Source: an uncultured bacterium
GTDB lineage: Bacteria; Actinomycetota; Coriobacteriia; Coriobacteriales; Eggerthellaceae
Direction of reading: 5' to 3'
Assembly (NCBI GenBank): GCA_905214325.1
Contig: CAJMLT010000003.1
Span: 1-64,000 of the forward strand
Length of the DNA: 64,000 nt
Below are positions 57,122 through 64,000 of the stretch, piece by piece. The translations under genes were made by a program, and so were the position numbers. Positions within the stretch are counted from its first letter, which is position 1; every line of letters begins with the position of its first letter. The notes under the pieces are model-generated. The model was not told the DNA's origin, did not search any database, and was given only the letters and a program-made list of their open reading frames with translations.

Positions 57122-58432
57122 TCAGTCCTTTCGCTTGAATTTCAGACGTATGGGGGTTCCCGAAAGATCGAACGACGATCGCAGACGATTTTCGAGATAT
57201 CGCTCAAACGAGGGCTCGATGATATCGGGGTGATTGCAGAAAAACGTGAACTGGGGCGGACGAGATGCGGTTTGGGTCACATACTTTATCTTGAGCAACT
57301 TCTTGCCCTTCGAAACGGTATGCCCGAAATCACGTATCTCCTGAAGCCAATTGTTCAATCGGCTCGTTGAAATGGTTTGCTCGTAATTCTCATAAGCCGT
57401 TTCGATCGCCGTCCATATACGATGGACGTTCTTGCCCGATAACGCCGAAATGGCGATGACGGGAGCATACCCCACGAAGGTAAGACGGTCCTCGATACGT
57501 TCACGGATCCGCGCTTTCGCCTCAGGACCTTCGACGAGATCCCACTTATTGAGGATGACCACCATAGCGCATCCTCTCTCGGCGGCCATGCCGGCAACCC
57601 TCTGGTCCTGATCGGTCAGACCGAGCGTGGAGTCGATGACGAGCAACACGACCTCGGCACGATCGATGGCACGCAATGCACGAACGAAACCATAGTATTC
57701 CACATCCTCATCGATGACACTCTTGCGGCGAAGACCTGCGGTATCAACGATGGTGTAATAGCGGTCCTCGTGGTAGACCGTCGTATCGATGGCATCGCGC
57801 GTGGTTCCCGCAACATCGGAAACGATCGAGCGTTCGTCGTCGGTCATTTTGTTGGTGAGGGAGGACTTCCCCGCGTTGGGTCGACCGATGATCGCCACGT
57901 TGATAGATTCGATAGTTTCCGGCATCGCGTTCTCATCGGGGAAACGAAGAATCATCTCATCGAGCAGATCACCGGTTCCCGTACCATGCAATGCCGATAC
58001 CGGCCAAGGCTCCCCGATACCCAAACGCATGAATTCCCACATCGCATCGTTGCTGTCGGGATTATCCATCTTATTGACCACCAGTAAAACCGGTTTCTTC
58101 GTTTTGCGCAGAATGGAGGCGACCGCTTCGTCGTCGGTATTGATGCCCGTACGTCCATCGACGATGAAGATGATGACATCGGCCTGCTCGGTAGCCACCA
58201 ACGCCTGGGAGCGGATAGAGCTCTGGAACGAATCGTCCCTACCCATTTCTATGCCGCCCGTATCGATCAAGGTAAAGGATCGACCGTTCCAGTCGGCCTC
58301 ATGATACGATCGATCGCGCGTAACCCCACGCATCTCATGGACGATGGCTTCGTTGTTCTGCGCGATACGGTTGACGAACGTCGACTTTCCCACATTGGGA
58401 CGCCCGACGACGGCGACGATTGGCAATGCCAT
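57122..58432 (-). CDS. der: GTPase Der (EngA), ribosome assembly factor
   Basis: Der has two tandem G domains and helps 50S maturation. The 436-residue product shows G1 motifs GRPNVGKSTF (about 9-18) and GRPNAGKSSL (about 185-194), DTGGIE and DTAGLR switch motifs, NKMD and NKWD, and a C-terminal KH-like domain (about 355-436, TVSKGKKLLKIKYVTQ). It is upstream of plsY by 7 bp. Confidence 0.96.
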   Translation of the reverse strand: MALPIVAVVGRPNVGKSTFVNRIAQNNEAIVHEMRGVTRDRSYHEADWNGRSFTLIDTGGIEMGRDDSFQSSIRSQALVATEQADVIIFIVDGRTGINTDDEAVASILRKTKKPVLLVVNKMDNPDSNDAMWEFMRLGIGEPWPVSALHGTGTGDLLDEMILRFPDENAMPETIESINVAIIGRPNAGKSSLTNKMTDDERSIVSDVAGTTRDAIDTTVYHEDRYYTIVDTAGLRRKSVIDEDVEYYGFVRALRAIDRAEVVLLVIDSTLGLTDQDQRVAGMAAERGCAMVVILNKWDLVEGPEAKARIRERIEDRLTFVGYAPVIAISALSGKNVHRIWTAIETAYENYEQTISTSRLNNWLQEIRDFGHTVSKGKKLLKIKYVTQTASRPPQFTFFCNHPDIIEPSFERYLENRLRSSFDLSGTPIRLKFKRKD

Positions 58433-58524
58433 GATTCATCCTAACTCGTGTTTTTTCGTAACTCAGAATACCACGATGCACGACCCCGCAAGAAAAAAGC
58501 TCGTGCTTCGACCGAGAAGATAGA

Positions 58525-59382
58525 TCAATCTCCGCAGTCGAGACCTTCGAGATAGGCGATAACCGATTCTATCTGATCCTCGGGCGTTGAAGCTCCCGCG
58601 CTGACTCCCACGATACGGCAACCGGCGAACCACTGGGGGTCTATTTCCTCCACCGTTTCTATATGATGGACCGATTCGCAACCATGCTGACATATTTCAT
58701 AGAGCCGGGTGGTGTTAGACGAATTGCGACCGCCGATGACGATCATGACGTCAACCTGTCCGGCGAGTTCGGCCGCTGCGACCTGACGCTGAGTCGTTGC
58801 GAAACAGATGGTATCCTTCACCAGAGGCTCGAATCCACGGGCACGGCACGCGGCGACGATGCGGTCCAGCTTCTCATGGGACTGAGTCGTCTGCACAACA
58901 ATACCGACGGGATCGGCAAGGTCGGAGGGAATGTCGGCAACATCACCCACGATCGTGCAAACTCCCCCCACCCCACGTGCATGAGCGGAGATGCTCTCCA
59001 CTTCGGGATGCCCCTCCTCCCCCACGACGAGAACGTGATAGCCTTCTTTGGCCAAGCGGGCGGCAGCGCGTTGCGCCCGCATGACATGAGGGCATGTCGC
59101 ATCGATGACATCGATATGAAGCCGCTCGAGCGCATCGATGACATCGGGCACCACTCCATGGGAGCGGATCACGATCGTCTCGGTCGCGATGTCGTCGAGG
59201 GAGTCCGCCACCTCCACCCCTTGTCGCCTCAGGCTTTCGACGACACGGGGATTGTGGATCAAAGGACCGAGTGTGGAAACGCTTTTCTCGGCGGCCGAAG
59301 CGCTCTCGACCATATCGAGTGCCCGCTGCACGCCGTAGCAGGCTCCGGCGAAGTCAGCTCTTTTCACGATGAGGGAAGCCAT
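58525..59382 (-). CDS. ispH: 4-Hydroxy-3-methylbut-2-enyl diphosphate reductase
   Basis: IspH is the last enzyme of the non-mevalonate isoprenoid pathway and carries an Fe-S cluster. The start at 59382 lies right after the plsC stop. Cysteines sit in GACYGVQRAL (about 15), DATCPHVMRA and DTICFATTQRQ; IRSHGV holds an active-site His. The 285-residue length is standard. Confidence 0.96.
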   Translation of the reverse strand: MASLIVKRADFAGACYGVQRALDMVESASAAEKSVSTLGPLIHNPRVVESLRRQGVEVADSLDDIATETIVIRSHGVVPDVIDALERLHIDVIDATCPHVMRAQRAAARLAKEGYHVLVVGEEGHPEVESISAHARGVGGVCTIVGDVADIPSDLADPVGIVVQTTQSHEKLDRIVAACRARGFEPLVKDTICFATTQRQVAAAELAGQVDVMIVIGGRNSSNTTRLYEICQHGCESVHHIETVEEIDPQWFAGCRIVGVSAGASTPEDQIESVIAYLEGLDCGD

Positions 59383-59383
59383 G

Positions 59384-60223
59384 TTATTTCTCGCTTTCGA
59401 CAACGTAGTCTTCGAGCGCATCGAGAGACATCGGAGAAATGGGGTTCTCACGAAAAACACCCGTGTAATCTTTCGAGTCGGGGAAGAGCGCGGTCATATC
59501 CACCTCTTCAGCCGAGACACCACGTGAGAGAGCGAAGGATTCGCGCATGACATACCAAACACATCCTTCCAGGCGCTCCTCCTTAGCCAGAAAATCGAAT
59601 GAGGATACCTCGATGGGGTCACCGAACGTCGCGGTGATTTTAGGAAAGCGGAAGAACTTACCCTTCTGCTTCACAAGATCGATATTGGTGAGGCCCAAAG
59701 GAATCAGCGGAGCTTTCCCCATACGGGCCATAAGTGCAGCCCCACCGTGCAGGGAGGGAATCTTGTCGCCCTTTCCCCGACGGGTGCCTTCGGGGAACAC
59801 CCCGAGAAGTTCACCGTTCTTCAGAATACGTGTAGCCCGTTTGATGGCGGTTCTGTCCGCTGAATCCCGTTTGACGGGAATAGCCCCCACCCGGGAGAGT
59901 ATCTGCCCGAACAAACCACCCGCGATATCGAAAAGCGAATCCCTCCCCAAAAGACGAATCCACTGTCGGGGACGCGCGGAAAGAAAGATGATGACCACAT
60001 CGAGGTAGGACACATGGGGCGCGACGACGACCGCCCCGCGCTTCTTTCCTTCGAAAGCCCGCAGAACCTCTTGATTGTCGATGCGATAACGGAAAAGGAT
60101 TTTACAGAGAAAACCGAAGAGACCGGAAAAAAAACGACCCCACCCATGGGGAATTTCGTCGCTCGTGTCGTTGCCGCCCAACGATTTATCCCACAACTGT
60201 TCACGGGAATAGAATAAAGCCAT
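59384..60223 (-). CDS. plsC: 1-acyl-sn-glycerol-3-phosphate acyltransferase
   Basis: PlsC makes phosphatidate from lysophosphatidate. The 279-residue product has the catalytic HxxxxD in APHVSYLDVVI (about 70-80), VKRDSADRTAIKRA and the FPEGTRRGKG motif. It lies between cmk (3-bp gap) and ispH. Together with gpsA and plsY the cluster covers phosphatidate synthesis from dihydroxyacetone phosphate. Confidence 0.92.
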   Translation of the reverse strand: MALFYSREQLWDKSLGGNDTSDEIPHGWGRFFSGLFGFLCKILFRYRIDNQEVLRAFEGKKRGAVVVAPHVSYLDVVIIFLSARPRQWIRLLGRDSLFDIAGGLFGQILSRVGAIPVKRDSADRTAIKRATRILKNGELLGVFPEGTRRGKGDKIPSLHGGAALMARMGKAPLIPLGLTNIDLVKQKGKFFRFPKITATFGDPIEVSSFDFLAKEERLEGCVWYVMRESFALSRGVSAEEVDMTALFPDSKDYTGVFRENPISPMSLDALEDYVVESEK

Positions 60224-60226
60224 GCG

Positions 60227-60901
60227 TCAAGACATCCTTTTGCGCGCCATCGAACAGATACGATCGATGATATCTTCGATATAGGAATCGGTGGAGTCGA
60301 GGTGTAGAGCATCTTCAGCCTGCATCAAAGGAGAAGCCTCACGATTCGAATCAACCGTATCGCGGCGTTCGATATCGGCAAGCACCTCCCTATAGTCGAT
60401 GGAGCCGACCCCCCGATCAACATTCTGGCGGACACGACGATGGGCACGCTCTTCGGCGGAGGCGGTTAGAAACACCTTCACTTCCGCTTCGGGAAAAACG
60501 ACCGTTGCGATATCGCGTCCCTCCACCACGTAATTTCCCGCCTCACCGATACGACGCTGCTGTTCGACAAGAGCTTCGCGCACGGCGGGAACCGCCGAAA
60601 CAGGGGAAACCGCCTTGTCTATTTCCGCGCTACGTATCGCGTCGGTTATCTCAGCCCCATCGATAAAGACACGACGAGCAACGGGATTACCCGATTCGTG
60701 ACCGAAGGATATCTCACAATCGAGGGCTACTTTTCCAAGAGCGTCCCCGTCATCGAGAGACACACCCCGTTGCAAAGCCTTCCACGCAACCGCGCGATAC
60801 ATCGCCCCGGTATCCAAACAGGAAAAACCCAGCTTACGGGCTACCGCCTTCGCGACGGTTGATTTTCCCGCACCCGAAGGACCATCTATTGCAATGATCA
60901 T
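60227..60901 (-). CDS. cmk: Cytidylate kinase
   Basis: Cmk phosphorylates CMP and dCMP. The 224-residue product opens with IIAIDGPSGAGKSTVAKAVA (P-loop, about 8-15), then LDTGAMYRAVAWKAL and VVEGRDIATVVFPEA in the nucleotide monophosphate site. It overlaps aroA by 4 bp (ATGA), a common pairing. Confidence 0.96.
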   Translation of the reverse strand: MIIAIDGPSGAGKSTVAKAVARKLGFSCLDTGAMYRAVAWKALQRGVSLDDGDALGKVALDCEISFGHESGNPVARRVFIDGAEITDAIRSAEIDKAVSPVSAVPAVREALVEQQRRIGEAGNYVVEGRDIATVVFPEAEVKVFLTASAEERAHRRVRQNVDRGVGSIDYREVLADIERRDTVDSNREASPLMQAEDALHLDSTDSYIEDIIDRICSMARKRMS

Positions 60902-62226
60902 CGTGCCAACCTTTCAAGACTCGTGAGGAACTGAGGGAAACTGACCTTAACCGAATCGAAATCAACAATATCGACCGCCTGATCACCGCAAAGGCCCACA
61001 AGGGCCCACGTCATGGCCAGACGATGATCCTTACGGGAATCGAAGACAAGCCCTTCGGGAATCCGAAGATCGGGCTGTCCCTCGATGAACAGATCATCGT
61101 TTTCGCTCCACGCGTTGACACCGAGAAGACCCAATCCCTCGATGACGGCCTCCAAACGGTTCGATTCTTTCTTGCTGAGCTCGGAAACCCCCCTGAACAC
61201 CGTCATTCCCGAAGCGAAGGCGGCAACAAGGGAAAGGACGGGAATCTCATCGATAACGCTGGCGATATGCTGGGAGGGAATCTCGCAACCGACGAGACGA
61301 TCGCTGTAGGCAGCCTCGATCATACCGTAAGGCTCCTTGCCCTCAGCCCCCATATGACGCACTTCGACGGAAGCCCCCATGCGCTCAAGCGTGCGGGTGA
61401 ACCCTATACGCGCTGTATTGAGGCTCACATTCTCTATCTGAATGGAGCTCCCCTTTTTAAGAAGAGCAGCACAGATCAAAAACGCTGCAGAGGAAGGATC
61501 ACCGGGAACATCGACTTCCGAGGCACGGAGAACGACCGGACCCCGCACCGAAGCACTTCGATACGCCGCCGAAGTTTCGGCTCCGTATTCGGGCAACATC
61601 AATTCGGTGTGATTGCGTGAAGGAGCCGGTTCGTTTACCGTCGTCACCCCATCGGCCGACAAGCCGGCAAGAAGCACAGCCGTCTTCAACTGGGCGGATG
61701 CCATGGGGGCATCGTAGGTCATGGCCTTCAGCTGTTCGGTTCCCGTCTCAACCACGGGAAGATGCTCGGTCATCTCGGGCTCGAAACGCACCCCCATCTT
61801 CATGAGGGGAGCTATGATGCGGCGCATCGGCCTCGTCTTGAGAGAGTCGTCACCGGTTATCTCGACACGCACAGGCCAAGGCGCCAAAACCCCCATCAAC
61901 AAACGGGCGGTCGTACCCGAATTACCACAGTCGATGGGACCATCGGGTTGATTCGGGCCCTTCGCCCCCCACCCCGTGATGCCCCCTGCGAGAGATCCGT
62001 CTATCTGGCGCTCCAAACTGACCTGAGCACCGAGGGCACGAACGGCCGCCAGAGACGAACGGATATCGGCCGAATCCAGCACCCCCGTCAAGCGGGATGT
62101 CCCCTCAGCCATAGCCGAGAAGAGAATGGCTCGATGGGATATGGACTTATCACCGGGAACCCGCAAGGACCCATCGAGAGGAGCTGACAGGGGTTCGATG
62201 TGGGTTGTATTCAAGGGCTTAGTCAT
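60898..62226 (-). CDS. aroA: 3-Phosphoshikimate 1-carboxyvinyltransferase (EPSP synthase)
   Basis: AroA joins phosphoenolpyruvate and shikimate-3-phosphate in aromatic synthesis. The 442-residue product has PGDKSISHRAILFSA (about 23-37), DCGNSGTTARLLMGVL (about 99-114), and DDPSSAAF-like VPGDPSSAAFLICAA. It overlaps tyrA by 8 bp. Confidence 0.96.
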   Translation of the reverse strand: MTKPLNTTHIEPLSAPLDGSLRVPGDKSISHRAILFSAMAEGTSRLTGVLDSADIRSSLAAVRALGAQVSLERQIDGSLAGGITGWGAKGPNQPDGPIDCGNSGTTARLLMGVLAPWPVRVEITGDDSLKTRPMRRIIAPLMKMGVRFEPEMTEHLPVVETGTEQLKAMTYDAPMASAQLKTAVLLAGLSADGVTTVNEPAPSRNHTELMLPEYGAETSAAYRSASVRGPVVLRASEVDVPGDPSSAAFLICAALLKKGSSIQIENVSLNTARIGFTRTLERMGASVEVRHMGAEGKEPYGMIEAAYSDRLVGCEIPSQHIASVIDEIPVLSLVAAFASGMTVFRGVSELSKKESNRLEAVIEGLGLLGVNAWSENDDLFIEGQPDLRIPEGLVFDSRKDHRLAMTWALVGLCGDQAVDIVDFDSVKVSFPQFLTSLERLAR

Positions 62227-63361
62227 GGTCGCTCTCCTTTGAAAACAGGGGATTGAATGAAATACTGAATCCGGCTTTGATGAGCTGGGTGGATAGCTTT
62301 CCGATGTCGCCTTCGTCGGTCAGAACCAGGCTGAGAACTGCGCTGGAAGAAGTAATATGGTCGATCTCGATCGACTGGATATTGCAACCGACCTGACTCG
62401 CGATCGTCGTGACCTCAGCCACGATTCCCTTGCGATCCGTAAGGGGAATGCGCACTTCGAGAAGATCTTCGGTGGCGGGAACCCATTTGACGGGCAGCGA
62501 GCGCCGTGCGTCGGCGGCGCGCTGGAGAAGGCGGGAAAACTCTTTTTCGTCAGCCTGTTCGAGTGCATCGGAAAATTCCTTCAAGATGGTTTGCACCTCT
62601 TTGAGACCCTCGACGATAGCCTGTGAATTATCGAAGGCGATACCGGTCCAAAGGGCGGGGGAACCCGCAGCGATGCGCGTCGAGTCCTTGAAACCTCCGG
62701 CGGCAAGACGAAACAGGGCTTCTTGGTCTCCCGCATGACGAACCGCCAGTTCAACCAAGGAAGAAGCGACGAAATGGGGAACATGACTCACGATGGCAAC
62801 CGCCTCATCGTGATTTTCCCGCGAGAGGGCGACCACACGGGCTCCCAACGAAGTAAGCATCTCATGAAGCGCGGCGAAAAGCTCGGCAGGGGTGGTTTCG
62901 TCGGGGCACAGCACCCAATGAGCCCCTTGGAACAGATCCTCCCGAGCACCGGCTATACCGCTTTTTTCAGAACCCGACATCGGATGACCGGGAATGTAGT
63001 TATCGGGATATCTTAAAAGATTCTGGGCCTCTTGTACGACCAGAGCCTTCGTGGAACAGGCATCGGTGACGATACCTTTATAATCGCTTTCGGCGATCAA
63101 GGCGAAGTAGTCGGGAGCACAGGACACCGGGGTGGCTATCATTATCAGATCGACCGTCGGAAACACGTCGACCAAAACGGAATCATCGGAGAGAAATCCC
63201 TCATCGATCCAACCGCGCTCCCTACCCTGATCGAGCGCGTCGGAACAACGATCGATACCGACGATTCTCGCTGCGGGATATGCTCTACGATAGGCGGCGG
63301 CAAACGATGCGCCGATAAGACCGAAACCGACCACTGCAACGGATTTGAACTGGCTACTCAT
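62219..63361 (-). CDS. tyrA: Prephenate dehydrogenase with C-terminal ACT domain
   Basis: TyrA makes 4-hydroxyphenylpyruvate for tyrosine. The start at 63361 follows CAGGTAAGAGA. The 380-residue product has VAVVGFGLIGASFAAAYRR (NAD fold, about 8-26), the catalytic-type PGHPMSGSEKSG and a C-terminal ACT domain (about 300-375, RIPLTDRKGIVAEVTTIASQ) likely for feedback. It sits upstream of aroA. Confidence 0.93.
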   Translation of the reverse strand: MSSQFKSVAVVGFGLIGASFAAAYRRAYPAARIVGIDRCSDALDQGRERGWIDEGFLSDDSVLVDVFPTVDLIMIATPVSCAPDYFALIAESDYKGIVTDACSTKALVVQEAQNLLRYPDNYIPGHPMSGSEKSGIAGAREDLFQGAHWVLCPDETTPAELFAALHEMLTSLGARVVALSRENHDEAVAIVSHVPHFVASSLVELAVRHAGDQEALFRLAAGGFKDSTRIAAGSPALWTGIAFDNSQAIVEGLKEVQTILKEFSDALEQADEKEFSRLLQRAADARRSLPVKWVPATEDLLEVRIPLTDRKGIVAEVTTIASQVGCNIQSIEIDHITSSSAVLSLVLTDEGDIGKLSTQLIKAGFSISFNPLFSKESDHD

Positions 63362-63428
63362 AGATTCTCTTACCTGACTTCTCTTCGACACCCATCGTAT
63401 TCGATGTATCAATTCTAGCACGGGGTCA

Positions 63429-64000
63429 TCAAAGAACAGATGAGAGCTCTTCTATCTCCTCCGAGGTAAGGACCCGATACTCTCCCAGCTCAAGATCACC
63501 CAAACCAAGCGGCCCGAAAAGACTGCGATGGAGCGTACGAACGGGATGACCCACGGCCTCGCACATGCGACGAACCTGTCTCTTACGTCCTTCGTGAATC
63601 GTAATCTCCAGACAGGTGGTGTTCTTCGGGTGGCGCGATGATCCGAAATCGACACGGGCAGGCTGAGTCATACCATCTTCAAGCTCGATTCCCACACGCA
63701 AACGCTCCACGTCATCCGACGACACCTTGCCCTCAACAAGCGCTTCATAGGTTTTCTCGACATGCCTACTCGGATGGAGAAGCGCGTTACCCAGTTCACC
63801 ATCGGTCGTGAACAAAAGCAAACCCGTCGTATCCTTATCGAGCCGTCCGACGGGAAAAAGAGACGGATAGCGGTCAAGGGGAAGTAGGTCGGCAACACAG
63901 GGCCTGGCAAAAGGGTCGGCCATGGTGGTAAGGTAGCCCGCCGGTTTATTGAGCATGATGACGACCGTCTGATCGACAAGCGCAACGGATTCTCCATCGA
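63429..64000 (-). CDS. RsuA/RluB-type pseudouridine synthase, 5' end outside the window
   Basis: The frame stays open to the window edge, so the start lies beyond base 64000; the ATG at 63956 is internal. NKPAGYLTT and the catalytic FPVGRLDKDTTGLLLF are typical of the RsuA/RluB group, which modifies rRNA or 23S pseudouridines. The C-terminal RKRQVRRMCEAVGHPVRTL is also conserved. The N-terminal S4 domain would lie outside. It heads the tyrA-aroA-cmk run. Confidence 0.9.
   Translation of the reverse strand, partial: DGESVALVDQTVVIMLNKPAGYLTTMADPFARPCVADLLPLDRYPSLFPVGRLDKDTTGLLLFTTDGELGNALLHPSRHVEKTYEALVEGKVSSDDVERLRVGIELEDGMTQPARVDFGSSRHPKNTTCLEITIHEGRKRQVRRMCEAVGHPVRTLHRSLFGPLGLGDLELGEYRVLTSEEIEELSSVL

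Overview
The window is a gene-dense stretch of bacterial chromosome, moderately GC-rich by eye. About 57 protein genes and two tRNA genes are recognisable, and almost all lie on the minus strand. Only the DapB-like gene at the left edge, a LysR regulator and a gamma-carbonic-anhydrase-like gene are on the plus strand. Gene content (TrmFO, AzlCD, CaiB/crotonase-type CoA genes, a DapB-like oxidoreductase, and an actinobacterial Nif3 / zinc-ribbon / RNase H locus) suggests an anaerobic actinobacterium of the Coriobacteriia, perhaps Eggerthellaceae. That placement is an inference; no rRNA is present to test it. No insertion sequence, prophage or CRISPR array was found.

Layout, left to right. tRNA-Glu tail and DapB-like gene (1-1271). 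uvrB-coaE (1363-4101). A large secreted repeat protein whose signal-peptide region is interrupted by a G10 tract (4312-7435). mnmA-rpsA (7663-9898) and a PerR-like regulator (10163-10564). An amino-acid block, serA, serC, ilvC, ilvN, ilvB, ilvD (10701-18700), transcribed right to left behind a T-box leader. A CoA-transferase/crotonase pair divergent from a LysR regulator (19137-22235). A gamma-carbonic-anhydrase-like gene convergent with punA, followed by prmC, prfA, trxB, trxA and thrS (22668-29431). A zinc-ribbon membrane protein, valS, clpX, clpP, tig and tRNA-Leu (29587-36567). An unknown anchored protein, then uvrA (36696-40351). The xer-trmFO-dprA-comM-yraN-rnhB-rplS locus (40490-47217). 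azlD-azlC and dgt (47388-49545). An RNase H-QueD fusion with its zinc-ribbon and Nif3 partners (49559-52096). PHP phosphatase, cysteine desulfurase, rpe and ogt (52117-55397). Finally gpsA, plsY, der, ispH, plsC, cmk, aroA, tyrA and a partial pseudouridine synthase (55427-64000). Many of these genes overlap by 4 bp at ATGA, which implies translational coupling.

Three observations stand out. (1) The G10 tract at 7360-7369 puts a strong start codon out of frame with a signal peptide and a 3 kb surface-protein frame; G9 or G12 would restore it. This looks like a phase-variation switch caught in the OFF state. (2) The leader upstream of ilvD has T-box Stem I hallmarks, a terminator and a mutually exclusive antiterminator. 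Its specifier and acceptor-pairing bases fit tRNA-Ser better than a branched-chain tRNA, and the ilv genes sit beside serC-serA. (3) RNase H is fused to QueD at a locus where other actinobacteria fuse RNase H to a CobC-like phosphatase.
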